NCBI GenBank assembly: GCA_019244165.1
Contig: JAFATA010000030.1
Location: 62,001-126,000 of the forward strand
From: Pseudonocardiales bacterium
GTDB lineage: Bacteria; Actinomycetota; Actinomycetes; Mycobacteriales; Pseudonocardiaceae
Reading direction: 5' to 3'
Length of the DNA stretch: 64,000 bases
The number at the start of each line of letters is the position of its first letter. Position 1 is the stretch's first letter. The notes beneath the pieces were generated by a model that made no database searches, was not told the DNA's origin, and worked only from the letters and a program-made list of their open reading frames with translations. Both the position numbers and the translations under genes were made by a program. Of this stretch, positions 1-7,713 are shown piece by piece.

Positions 1-6
1 CACTAG

Positions 7-141
7 GACAACCCTCAGGGCCTCGCGGATGCCATCGTGACCGCCGCCTCGGACGACAGGGCTGGCTATCGCGACGTCATGATAAACTTGTACGCGATAA
101 AGTCCCGGAGGTTATCAGGGAGTGCGGCACGGTGCCGATAA
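7..141 (+). other. Possible tail of a broken gene at the window edge
   Basis: A frame without a start in the window runs to TAA at 139-141 and reads like coding sequence (GLADAIVTAASDDRAGYRDV), but it has a TAG at 4-6, so it would be a fragment if it is real. I do not recognise the family. The stretch 142-310 holds nothing else I can support. Confidence 0.2.
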
Positions 142-310
142 TCCGTAAGGCGTTCCGGGCAGGCGCAGGCTGTGGTCCGGGGTGGTGAGGTGCACCATTG
201 CGTTGTCTCCGGTGATGTTTTGCTGCGCTGGTTGGTCACACCGCGGCATCGGGAGCCGTCCCAGACGTCGGGGGTAAGGAGTGGTTGCCTCCAGGGAGGA
301 GGAGTGGGCG

Positions 311-784
311 ATGGGTTGGTTTGAGTGGATGTCTGGGGAAAGCAAACGCCGGCCTGCTGGTGAGATCGACCTGGGGGCGACTGCGTACCATGAGGCGTCG
401 CATGCTCGCGCAGCGCATAAACGCGGCTTCACGCTGCTGGGGATCGAGGTACACGCCGACGGGGGCGGTCGCACCGGGTTCGTCGATGCCGGTTCCCACG
501 GCCGTGCGCTGGAGGACCACCTGGTGGCGTTGCGCGCTGGGCAGGCCGGGGAGGTCCGCTACCTCATGGACCGCGGTTACCGCCGCCGACAGGCGGAACA
601 GATGACCGCGCATGGCGCTAGTTCCGACCGGGCGCGGTTCGAGGCAGTGGCGCGGGGGACGATCTACACGTGGGAGGGGATGCGTGGCGAGGCTGACCGG
701 TTCGTGCGGCGCCACGCCTACACCATCGACAAGACCGCGAAACGGTTGCTACGACGGGGCCGCGACAGCGGCACGTGGGCCTAA
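311..784 (+). CDS. Small M41 (FtsH-type) metallopeptidase-domain protein without AAA domain
   Basis: This protein of about 157 residues carries YHEASHA near residue 25, matching the zinc-binding HExxH motif and its surroundings in M41 (FtsH) peptidases. The rest (LEDHLVALRAGQAGEVRYLM, then a helical C-terminus) also resembles the peptidase half, which uses a distal acidic residue as third zinc ligand. There is no AAA ATPase domain and no membrane segment, and it is far shorter than FtsH (600 residues or more). ATG at 311 is preferred because AGGAGGAG lies just upstream; an in-frame GTG at 281 is the alternative. It stands alone next to a regulatory module. Such stand-alone M41-like domains are often found in mobile or accessory DNA. 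The substrate cannot be inferred. Confidence 0.6.
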   Translation: MGWFEWMSGESKRRPAGEIDLGATAYHEASHARAAHKRGFTLLGIEVHADGGGRTGFVDAGSHGRALEDHLVALRAGQAGEVRYLMDRGYRRRQAEQMTAHGASSDRARFEAVARGTIYTWEGMRGEADRFVRRHAYTIDKTAKRLLRRGRDSGTWA

Positions 785-1052
785 AGGAGCCGGGGCTTGG
801 TCGTCTCGCGCACGACGAGACCGGCGCGGGCCATCAACGGTCCCGACCCCGGCGCTCACCGATCAAGACTTCTCGTTGTCTGGATAAGACAAATTAGCGA
901 GGTCGGTCCATGCCCTCCGCAGTACTTCTAGCAAGGGTTGCGGATGTTCTGTGCCCTACGCTCTCGCTTATTACTGGGACGCGGACGTGATCCGGCCAGA
1001 GCAGAGCGTATCCAGTCAATCATGAACTCAGCTTGCGCTTGGCGGCGTCCGC

Positions 1053-1328
1053 TTAGGCGTTCGCCTCGATCGCCGCCCGCAGCCGCCGCGCGCCCTCGTC
1101 CGCGAGATCCCGCAGCCGTTCCAGGCTCTCCACGTCATAGAACTCCAGGATGAGCCGCTCGTCACCGAAGAAGATCGAGACGGTCTCGGCATCCGGCAGC
1201 TTCGACGCGTGCAAAGCGATCTCCACCTCGTCATCCACGGCAGCGTTCGCGAACAGCGCCATATCGCCCCGCACCGGATCGTCCACCTGAACGTCGGGGC
1301 CTGTTGTCAGCATGCTACGTACACTCAC
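1053..1328 (-). CDS. Small acidic hypothetical protein divergent from an XRE regulator
   Basis: The protein of 91 residues is acidic, with a predicted strand-rich middle (DDEVEIALHASKLPDAETVS) and a helical end (LERLRDLADEGARRLRAAIE). I do not recognise the family. The GTG at 1328 is chosen because GAGGAGAG lies about eight bases upstream; a longer frame to 1460 has no such signal. It is transcribed away from the XRE gene at 1597, and the region between holds three operator-like repeats, so the two are probably co-regulated. The second XRE/DUF397 module at 39 kb has a similarly placed small acidic gene, suggesting a recurring third component. The 268 bases between this gene and the M41-like gene contain nothing obvious. 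Confidence 0.6.
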   Translation of the reverse strand: MSVRSMLTTGPDVQVDDPVRGDMALFANAAVDDEVEIALHASKLPDAETVSIFFGDERLILEFYDVESLERLRDLADEGARRLRAAIEANA

Positions 1329-1477
1329 AGTGCGTCTCTCCTCAACCATGGGGATAGGTGGAGGGCCGCCCGGTGCCGGAGCCGACGTCACTGCACCGGC
1401 GCGGCACCGCTCGGCGTGGTCGTCCGGCTCCCACTCGGGACCTCCTCCTGCCTCTGGCACACTTACCGGTCTCGCCT

Positions 1478-1564
1478 GGAACGCGTTCCGCCACTAAGAC
1501 AGGGAACGTGTTACGGTCAGAGTATCGTAGCTTCTAGCACCTTGTCTACAAGGAACAGGTAACG
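1478..1564. promoter_or_regulatory. Three 13-bp operator-like repeats in a divergent promoter region
   Basis: GGAACGCGTTCCG at 1478-1490, GGAACGTGTTACG at 1503-1515 and GGAACAGGTAACG at 1552-1564 share the pattern GGAAC-N2-GT-N2-CG. Start-to-start distances are 25 and 49 bases. The first copy contains the perfect palindrome GGAACGCGTTCC. They lie between the divergent small gene (start 1328) and the XRE regulator (start 1597), where an autoregulatory XRE protein would be expected to bind. That the XRE protein is the binder is inference. Confidence 0.5.
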
Positions 1565-1596
1565 ATCAGTGCGAATTCCTGGAGAGGGACGATGAC

Positions 1597-2466
1597 GTGC
1601 AGGTGACCTTTGGCCCCCAGGTCGCTCGCCGAGTGCTCCGGTACGAGCTGGACCGGCTGTGCGAGCAGGCCGGGAAGACCCACGCGCAGGCCGGTGAACG
1701 ACTGGGCGTCTCTCGCGTCGGGTTCACCCACCTGGTCAGCGGGAAGAACCTCCCGTCCCGGCCCGCGCTGGAGATCCTCATGGACTTCTTCGGCCGGCCC
1801 GACCGGGTGCCGATGATGCTGGAGCTGCTGGCCGTGGCGAGGCTCAAGCCGGACCAGCAAGGCACGGTGCAGCAGGACATCGAGTCCTCGTCATCGATGA
1901 ACGATTTCGAGCTGTTCATCGGCCTGGAGGCGGTCGCCGCCGGGATCGAGGTCTTCGAACCCCTGCTGATCACCGGGTTGTTGCAGACCGAAGCCTACGC
2001 CCGCGAGCTGATCACCTACCATGCCTCGATCACTCTCGGCGTCAACATCGAGGCCAGCGTGGCGCTGCGACTGCGCCGGCAGTCCGCCATCACCCGCGAG
2101 GCCAGCTCGGCCGAACTCTGGTGCGTCGCCGAGGAGCAGGTGCTGCGCCGGCCGATTGGTGGCACCGCCGTGATGGCCGGCCAGCTTGATCACTTGCTGC
2201 AGATGACCCAACGCCTCAACATCAACTTCCAGGTGATCCCTCGTGACGTTGCGGTGCATCCCGCGCTCAAGGGCACGTTCTACCTGCTCCGGTTCGAGGA
2301 TGACTGGCGGGTGGCGTATGAGGAGACGCGGCGAGTCGCCTACTACTACGATGCTCCCGACGCCGTGGAGGACTATACGAAGGTGATGAACCATCTTCGT
2401 CACCTGGCGCTCAGCCCGAAGCGGTCGCGGGCGCTCATCGCCACGGTGAGAAAGGAAATCCAGTGA
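1597..2466 (+). CDS. XRE-family regulator with DUF5753 ligand-binding-like domain
   Basis: This is a DNA-binding regulator of 289 residues. The N-terminal helix-turn-helix spans about residues 10-70 (AGERLGVSRVGFTHLVSGKN), and the rest is the DUF5753 domain (FEPLLITGLLQTEAYARELI, then VLRRPIGG and the histidine-containing IPRDVAVHPALKGTFYLLRF). The length fits this large actinobacterial family (WhiJ-like). GTG at 1597 follows GGAGAGGG by eight bases. Its stop overlaps the start of the DUF397 gene by four bases, the usual pairing for this family. It probably regulates itself through the repeats at 1478-1564. Similar pairs have been proposed to act as regulatory or toxin-antitoxin-like units. 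Confidence 0.9.
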   Translation: MQVTFGPQVARRVLRYELDRLCEQAGKTHAQAGERLGVSRVGFTHLVSGKNLPSRPALEILMDFFGRPDRVPMMLELLAVARLKPDQQGTVQQDIESSSSMNDFELFIGLEAVAAGIEVFEPLLITGLLQTEAYARELITYHASITLGVNIEASVALRLRRQSAITREASSAELWCVAEEQVLRRPIGGTAVMAGQLDHLLQMTQRLNINFQVIPRDVAVHPALKGTFYLLRFEDDWRVAYEETRRVAYYYDAPDAVEDYTKVMNHLRHLALSPKRSRALIATVRKEIQ

Positions 2467-2657
2467 TCGACAACTGGCGCACGTCCACGTACACCGCCGA
2501 CAACTCGGCGTGCGTGGAGACCGGGTGGGCCGACGGCATGGTCGGCTACCGCGACACCAAGCAGGCCGCGCTTCCCGACGACGAGCGGCCCACGCTGGTG
2601 GTCAGCAAGGACGCGGCCAGCGTGTTCCTGAACATGATCAAATCGCTGACCTGCTGA
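2463..2657 (+). CDS. DUF397 protein, partner of the upstream XRE regulator
   Basis: This 64-residue protein shows the DUF397 pattern: an N-terminal tryptophan (IDNWRTSTYTADNSACVETG), a central VGYRDTKQA block matching the family's V-x-RDSK signature, and a hydrophobic end (ASVFLNMIKSLTC). Length is typical. The GTG start overlaps the XRE stop in GTGA, so the two are translationally coupled. Its biochemical role is not established for most members; in streptomycetes DUF397 proteins work with their cognate XRE partner. Confidence 0.88.
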   Translation: MIDNWRTSTYTADNSACVETGWADGMVGYRDTKQAALPDDERPTLVVSKDAASVFLNMIKSLTC

Positions 2658-2675
2658 TCCAGCACACCACACGCG

Positions 2676-2708
2676 GCGCCCCCGGCCAACGGACCTGGCC
2701 GGGGGCGC
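2676..2708 (+). terminator. Hairpin after the XRE/DUF397 pair
   Basis: A perfect 13-bp inverted repeat (GCGCCCCCGGCCA and its complement) with a 7-base loop starts 18 bases after the DUF397 stop. There is no U-tract, as is common in high-GC actinobacteria. It would end transcription of the module. Confidence 0.7.
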
Positions 2709-2734
2709 GGATTGACTTCCTGACGGGATGTCGC

Positions 2735-3655
2735 GGACCGTCGGTCCGGTGGAGGTCGAGTTCAAGCGCGCGGCCAGATAAGTGGCCCGCATCTGGGAGA
2801 ACATGTCCGTGGGGCTGGTCACCTCGACGTCGACGCTGAGGGTGACCGGCAGACCCGGCACGGCGAGCGCCTCGGTGATCATCGGGAACCCGAGGCCCAT
2901 CGCCATCTCGACGACGGGGGCGATCGACAATGAGCCTTCCGCGTCGGCGATCACCGCAAGCTCAGTGGCGTCCAGACCGTTGCCGTGGATGAATGTCGTC
3001 CCCGGTAACAACGCCCCGAGGTCACGCAACCGACTCGGTGGGATCGAGGCGCGGACGTGGTGTGCGGTACGGACGTCAAGCTCACGGGCCAGCGCGGCGT
3101 TATGCCGCTCCGCCTCGTCGTCCGCCTTTCTGAGTCTCGAGTGCCATCGTGACCAGCGCGTCGTCGTCGGGTAGCAGCTCCGCGCGAACGCGGCGCACGT
3201 CGTCGGGGAACGCGCTGCCCCACCGGGACACGTAGGGTCGACTCAGGCCATAAGCGAACACCGCCCGCAGCCCCGACTCCCGCAGGGCGGCCACGATCGC
3301 GTCGGTCCGCTCGGGGGACTCGTGAATGTCGGAGGTGTCCTGAACGGTCGTGATACCGGCGTCGAGGGCGGCCCGAGCGCTCAGAGCCTCGCCGATGGCG
3401 AGCTCTTCTGGACTCAGCTCCGGGCCGATCCGCAAGAGAACGCGGCTGAAATAGTCCTCCAGGGTGTCCTGTGGCGCGTAACCACGGACCACTCCTTGCC
3501 ACATGTGCCGGTGGGTGTCGACGAACCCGGGAACGACAATGCAGCCGGTCGCGCCCATCGCCTCGTCCGGCGCCGCGTGCACCAGTTCCGGACCGACAGC
3601 GGCGATCCGTTTCCCCTCGATGAGAACGTCACCGCGAGGAAGGTCACCAACCTGA
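2735..3655 (-). pseudogene. Frameshifted, truncated amidohydrolase (cytosine deaminase/chlorohydrolase type)
   Basis: The 5' part reads GDVLIEGKRIAAVG then VVPGFVDTHRHMWQGVVRG, the metal-binding start of the amidohydrolase superfamily, and continues to about 3130 (DALVTMALE). The frame then changes: the continuation LRKADDEAERHNAALARELD and HHVRASIPPSRLRDLGALLP is in another frame and carries on to about 2740 (VTSPTDMFSQMRATYLAAR). There is no C-terminal third. The upstream end is fused to a fragment of an unrelated FAD oxidase. The order of the conserved pieces shows one frameshift and truncation at both ends. Its former substrate cannot be deduced. Confidence 0.7.
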
Positions 3656-3735
3656 CGACGCCGAAGTTGCCGCCGCCACCGCGCAACGCCCAGAACAAGT
3701 CGGGCTCGTGGCGCGGGTCCGTCGTCACACTCGGC
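3652..3735 (-). pseudogene. Fragment of a berberine-bridge-type FAD oxidase
   Basis: About 28 codons read TTDPRHEPDLFWALRGGGGN followed by FGVVRLVTF. This is the characteristic DLFWALRGGGGNFGVV segment of FAD-linked oxidases with a BBE-like C-terminus. Nothing else of the gene remains. It is joined on one side to the amidohydrolase remnant and on the other to an O-methyltransferase remnant, so at least two deletion junctions lie within 100 bases. Confidence 0.6.
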
Positions 3736-4018
3736 CGTCGGTCAGGACTACCTGCGCAACGGCGTCGGAAACGAGCTTGGTTGGCTCGTCCCCGGGTGGG
3801 GTGATCATCTCGATGATCACCAGGTGGGTGGCCGGTGCCGTGGCGGCGGCGATGCCGGAGAGGATGCGTGCGCTGGCGGCGTCGTCCCAGTCGTGCAGAA
3901 TCCAGGACAGGACGTAGATGTCCGCGGCAGGTAGGGCGTCGAAGAAGTCCCCGCCCTGGGCGCTCACCCGGGCGCGGATACAACTCGGTTGCCCCGCACA
4001 CCAGCGCGCGAGCCGCAC
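3735..4018 (-). pseudogene. Internal fragment of a SAM-dependent O-methyltransferase
   Basis: The segment reads GGDFFDALPAADIYVLSWIL then HDWDDAASARILSGIA and HLVIIEMITPPGDEPTKL. This matches the C-terminal catalytic core of family-2 O-methyltransferases, including the HDWDD motif. The N-terminal dimerisation domain, the SAM-binding GGG motif and the extreme C-terminus are absent. A start codon and open frame exist, but a product of fewer than 100 residues without the SAM site should be non-functional. Such enzymes typically modify polyketide or phenazine-like products, so a lost secondary-metabolite locus is plausible. Confidence 0.65.
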
Positions 4019-4036
4019 TGCCGTTACCCCTCAAAC

Positions 4037-4513
4037 TCAATCGTCCTGGGAGGACCGAGAGGCGTCTGTCGTCGTGAAACCAAGTTGCTCGATCGCTGCT
4101 AAAGCAGCGCGCTCGTCCTGCGCAAGTGTCCCGCCTGATATGCCGATGGCACCGACGACATGGTCCTCATCGACGATCGCGTAGCCGCCTCCGACCGGCA
4201 TCACGCGTGGTGAGTTCTGCAGGGCCGAGACGGCGGGGTCCTGGACGTAGTCGTTCCAGTAACTCGAGGACACGCGGTACGACGCGGCCGTCCACGCCTT
4301 GTCGATGGCGATCGTCCCGGCGAGGAACGGGGTCGCGTCTCCGCGCTCGAAGGCCACCAGGTGGCCGCCGACGTCGACTATCGCCGTCGCCGGCTCGAAG
4401 CCGAGCCCTTGCCCGACGGCGCGAGCGGCGTCGAGCAGGTCGGCTGCGGCCTGGCGCGTGATGGATGCGGTTGTATAGGACTTGCGCGGAGACGACTCAT
4501 GGATCGTTGACAT
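4037..4513 (-). CDS. GlcG/HbpS-family heme-degrading-like protein
   Basis: This protein of 158 residues matches the GlcG/HbpS (DUF336) family along its length: TRQAAADLLDAARAVGQGLG, then ATAIVDVGGHLVAFERGDA and the C-terminal PVGGGYAIVDEDHVVGAIGI SGG block. Members form octamers; some bind heme or cobalamin-like ligands and others are found near oxidoreductase genes. No signal peptide is seen, unlike secreted HbpS, so a cytoplasmic role is likelier. GAGGA lies about ten bases before the ATG at 4513. It is the only intact gene between 2.7 and 5.3 kb, which may mean it is still selected for or is simply not yet broken. Confidence 0.8.
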   Translation of the reverse strand: MSTIHESSPRKSYTTASITRQAAADLLDAARAVGQGLGFEPATAIVDVGGHLVAFERGDATPFLAGTIAIDKAWTAASYRVSSSYWNDYVQDPAVSALQNSPRVMPVGGGYAIVDEDHVVGAIGISGGTLAQDERAALAAIEQLGFTTTDASRSSQDD

Positions 4514-4534
4514 GGTCTTAACATCCTCGGTGCA

Positions 4535-5211
4535 TCAGGGAACACGCCACTTCACGGTCGTGGTCAAGCATGACGAGTTTGAGCTCACGCGCGCAGACAT
4601 CGTGATCATCGCCACGCAGGACCACACCCGCCCGTTGCCGGAACCGGGCGGTCTCCCTGCGGAACTCGCCCCCTCGCACGGATCCGTCCGACGACGCGGG
4701 TGCTCAGCCTGTGCACCTCAGCGTTCGTGCTCGCTGCCGCAGGCCTGCTGAACGGGCTGAGCGCGACCACGCACTGGGGGTTGTGCGACGAGTTCGCGCG
4801 CCGCTTCCCCGATATCCACGTGGATCCCAGCGTGTTGTTCGTCGACAACGGAGGGGTACTGACTTCAGCCGGAGCGGCCGCCGGAATCGACATGTGCCTG
4901 CATCTTGTCCGTCGCGACTATGGCACGCAGGTCGCGAACGCCACGGCGCGTCGCTGTGTCGTCGCCCTGTACGGCGGGCGACCGAGAGCGACCGGCGAGG
5001 TGATCACCGCAAGCGGATCCCGTGTGGCACAGCATCCGGAGACGGGCGGCTTTCGGGATCAGCAAGATCGTCGTCTTCAACGGCCGGCGTGGACGAGGTT
5101 GCGGTCGCGACTCTTACGGGAGGGAACGGCACAACATCTCGATCTGCGGATGTTGCGCGAACGCATGTTCATGCAGCTGGCGCACTGCGCACGCAAGTGA
5201 TCGCCGATTAG
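4535..5211 (+). pseudogene. Degenerate GlxA-family (DJ-1/PfpI-AraC) transcription regulator
   Basis: Pieces in different frames line up with a GlxA-type regulator. KHDEFELTRADIVIIATQDH is the end of the PfpI-like beta sheet. LSLCTSAFVLAAAGLLNGLS with ATTHW, VLFVDNGGVLTSAGAAAGID and MCLHLVRRDYGTQVANATAR form the nucleophile-elbow and hinge region. A weakly recognisable GVDEVAVATLTGG with TSRSADVARTHVHAAGA is what remains of the second AraC helix-turn-helix. At least two frameshifts and a missing first HTH make it inactive. Confidence 0.65.
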
Positions 5212-5296
5212 GTCACCGGCGACACGACTGAGGGCGAGGTGCACCCACGATCAGTGTGCCGCTGACGCGGGGGTGGCGCCGAGCTGCGACCCGGTT

Positions 5297-5323
5297 TATG
5301 TTAGTTGCGTGCAGCAAACAAAA
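5297..5323 (+). promoter_or_regulatory. 27-bp element shared with the other DHA2 exporter (copy A)
   Basis: TATGTTAGTTG, two variable bases, TG, one variable base, then AGCAAACAAAA. The same 27 positions, with 24 identities, occur in front of the minus-strand exporter at 10418-10444. Read as a promoter, TATGTT is a -10 box six bases before a GTG (5309) whose next codons are CAG CAA ACA AAA. In copy B the register is the same with ATG AAG CAA ACA AAA. Here the small frame stops at 5348-5350, just before the exporter's probable GTG at 5358. It could alternatively be an operator for a common repressor. Confidence 0.55.
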
Positions 5324-5357
5324 TTATACTGGGCTACCTTGATCGGCTGACGATCCG

Positions 5358-7046
5358 GTGACAACGGCCCGCACGGGACCGGGGGCGACCTCCCCTGACG
5401 GGGCGGCCACTCGGCCCGCTCGCGGGGTGGTCTCGGGCGGGGGCACCCAGGCGGGCTGGGGGCTGCCGCTGATCGTGCTGGTCATCGGGATGTTCATGTC
5501 GGTCCTGGACACCAGCATCGTCAACGTGGCCATCCCCGCCATCCAGAACGATTTCGGGGGAACCATCGATCAGGTGCAGTGGGTCGTCACGGGCTACACC
5601 CTGATGCTGGGCGTGATCGTGCCGAGCACCGCGTGGCTGGGGGACCGCTTCGGGTTGAAGGAGCTGTACAACCTGGCGCTGGTGGCTTTCTCGGCGGGGT
5701 CGGCGCTGTGCGGGCTCGCCCCGAATCTGAACACCCTCGTGGTCTTCCGGATCATCCAGGCGATCCCGGGCGGCATCCTCCCGGTAGTCACGCTGTCCGT
5801 CTTGCTCCGGATCGTGCCACGGGAGCGGCTCGGGGCCGCGATGGGCCTCTACGGGTTGGGGATCGTGTTCGCCCCCGGGATTGGCCCAGTCCTGGGCGGG
5901 TATCTGGTCGAGTACGTGAGCTGGCGGCTGATCTTCTACATCAACGTGCCCATCGGGATCCTGGGCACGGTAGCCGCAGCACTAGTGCTGCCCCGATTTC
6001 CCCGGGTAGCCAGACAGCGGTTCGACATCCTGGGTTTCCTCACCGTGGGCGGTGGGCTCTTCGCGCTGCTGCTGGCGACCTCGGAGGGCGAGACCTGGGG
6101 CTGGAGCTCCTACCGGATCCTGGGTCTGCTCGTCTACAGCATGCTGAGCCTGGCGTTGTTCGTGGTGATCGAGCTCGAGGTCACCGACCCGTTACTGGAT
6201 ATCCACATATTCCGCTACTGGCCGTTTACCAACTCGCTGCTGTTGATCACGGTGTTGGTGACCGCGATGTACGGGGTGCTGTTCTACATCCCGCAGTTCC
6301 TGCAGCGGGCCCAAGGATGGGGCGCATTCCCCGCCGGGCTCACCGTGCTGCCCCAGGCGCTGGTGATGGCGGTGCTGATGCCCATCACCGGGCGGGTCTA
6401 TGACCGCATCGGACCCCGCTGGCCAGCGACCATCGGCTTGGCGATCCTGGCCGTCAGCACCTACCTGCTGCACACGCTCACCCTCAACGCCTCTCGCGAG
6501 CACGTCATGTGGCTGATGATGCTGGTAGGGTTCGGCCTGGGAAGCGCCTTCATGCCCATCCTCACCGGGGGAGTCGCGGTCATCCCACCGAGCCGCACGA
6601 ACGCCGCCAGCGCGCTCAACAACGTCGTGCAGCGCGTCTCGGGTGCGCTCGGAGTGTCCATCCTCACCGCCATCCTGACCATCCAGGAGGCCCAGCAGTA
6701 CGCTGGGCGCGCCGCGCTGCTGCCCGCCACCACCCCCATCCCGCACGTCGGCACGCCAGCAACTCCGGAGTGGCTCAGCGTGTGGAGCCTCTACAACCAG
6801 ACCCAAAACCTGGCATTCGTCGGCGCGATCGACGACGTGTTCCTCATCGCCGCCGGACTGAGCGTCCTGGGCGTGTTAGGGGCGCTGTTGCTGCGCTCTG
6901 GGCCCGCCCCCGCCCCACCGGCCGACTCCCTCCCCCCGCTGTCGGCCGCGGCACCATCTGCCACCGCCACGGACAGCAGCAAGCCGGCCCTCCACACCGA
7001 TGAGCTGCTCGACGTCGGGACCGACGCCCATCCGCAAGACTCCTGA
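5358..7046 (+). CDS. DHA2-family (EmrB/QacA-type) drug:H+ antiporter
   Basis: This integral membrane exporter of 562 residues has about 14 hydrophobic helices. The first carries the DHA2 signature (VLDTSIVNVAIPAIQNDF), the loop after helix 2 is AWLGDRFGLKELYN, and motif C-like GIVFAPGIGPVLGGYLVEY follows in helix 5. The C-terminal 60 residues are a soluble Pro/Ala-rich tail. Such proteins expel lipophilic drugs or antibiotics with proton influx. The GTG at 5358 has only a weak ribosome-binding sequence, and the upstream element suggests an older leaderless start at 5309 put out of frame. No adjacent regulator is intact. It is distinct from the exporter at 8609-10432. Confidence 0.88.
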   Translation: MTTARTGPGATSPDGAATRPARGVVSGGGTQAGWGLPLIVLVIGMFMSVLDTSIVNVAIPAIQNDFGGTIDQVQWVVTGYTLMLGVIVPSTAWLGDRFGLKELYNLALVAFSAGSALCGLAPNLNTLVVFRIIQAIPGGILPVVTLSVLLRIVPRERLGAAMGLYGLGIVFAPGIGPVLGGYLVEYVSWRLIFYINVPIGILGTVAAALVLPRFPRVARQRFDILGFLTVGGGLFALLLATSEGETWGWSSYRILGLLVYSMLSLALFVVIELEVTDPLLDIHIFRYWPFTNSLLLITVLVTAMYGVLFYIPQFLQRAQGWGAFPAGLTVLPQALVMAVLMPITGRVYDRIGPRWPATIGLAILAVSTYLLHTLTLNASREHVMWLMMLVGFGLGSAFMPILTGGVAVIPPSRTNAASALNNVVQRVSGALGVSILTAILTIQEAQQYAGRAALLPATTPIPHVGTPATPEWLSVWSLYNQTQNLAFVGAIDDVFLIAAGLSVLGVLGALLLRSGPAPAPPADSLPPLSAAAPSATATDSSKPALHTDELLDVGTDAHPQDS

Positions 7047-7191
7047 CCATCGGATGAAGTCGTGACTACCTCCCGCGGCGCCCTCATCCAGAAGTGTGCT
7101 TGGAGTAGCGGCTCGGTCCCGGACCGCTAGCATGAGCCTAAGACCCGCCGAACTTCAGGGGCGGGTACGTACCATCCTGTCGGAGACGGCC

Positions 7192-7659
7192 ATGTATGAC
7201 GCGACTTCCGCCCCGCGCTCGTACGGTCCGGTCGCCTCTGAGCGGGTTATTCATCCCATTGTGGTCGGGTATGACGGGTCCACGCCCAGCCAGCATGCCC
7301 TGGCCTACGCTGCTGGCATGGCCCGTCGCATGGCGCGGCCGTTGGTGCTCGCCCACGTCCGCCCCACCCCCGCCTGCTATGCCTTCGACTCCGCGTGGCC
7401 GCTGCCCGCCGAGGATCCTGCTGAGTTGCTGGACTGGCTGCATACCGAACTCGCCGAAACCATCGACCCCACCGGTTTGACGGTGCAGCTGGTCGGCCGC
7501 ACGGGCGATACCGCTCGGCAGCTGGCTGAGCTGGCCCGTCAAACCCAGGCCGACGCGATCGTCCTCGGTAAGCCCGAACATTGGCTGCATCGCATCACCG
7601 GCTCGGTGCCAGTGTGGCTAGCACGCCACGCCTGCTGTCCGGTCATCATGGTCCCCTGA
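7192..7659 (+). CDS. Universal stress protein (UspA family), single domain
   Basis: The protein of 155 residues has a single Usp domain: HPIVVGYDGSTPSQHALAYA at the start, LVLAHVRPTP as second strand, and the ending ADAIVLGKPEHWLHRITGSV PVWLARHACCPVIMVP. The usual ATP-binding G-2x-G-9x-G(S/T) pattern is only partly kept: GKPEHWLHRITGSVPVWL lacks the first glycine pair, so nucleotide binding is uncertain. ATG at 7192 is preferred because GGAG lies seven bases upstream; an in-frame TTG at 7096 is possible. Likely a cytoplasmic stress-response protein. It follows the exporter gene by about 145 bases. Confidence 0.85.
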   Translation: MYDATSAPRSYGPVASERVIHPIVVGYDGSTPSQHALAYAAGMARRMARPLVLAHVRPTPACYAFDSAWPLPAEDPAELLDWLHTELAETIDPTGLTVQLVGRTGDTARQLAELARQTQADAIVLGKPEHWLHRITGSVPVWLARHACCPVIMVP

Positions 7660-7683
7660 TCAGCCCGCTACGCCACCGGAGGG

Positions 7684-7699
7684 ACCGCCCTGCGGCGGT
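7684..7699. terminator. Hairpin between convergent genes
   Basis: ACCGCC, loop CTGC, GGCGGT sits between the stops of the stress-protein gene (plus) and the methyltransferase gene (minus), where a bidirectional terminator is expected. Flanking GAGG and CCTC can extend the stem imperfectly. No U-tract. Confidence 0.45.
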
Positions 7700-7713
7700 G
7701 CTCCTCTCGGCTT

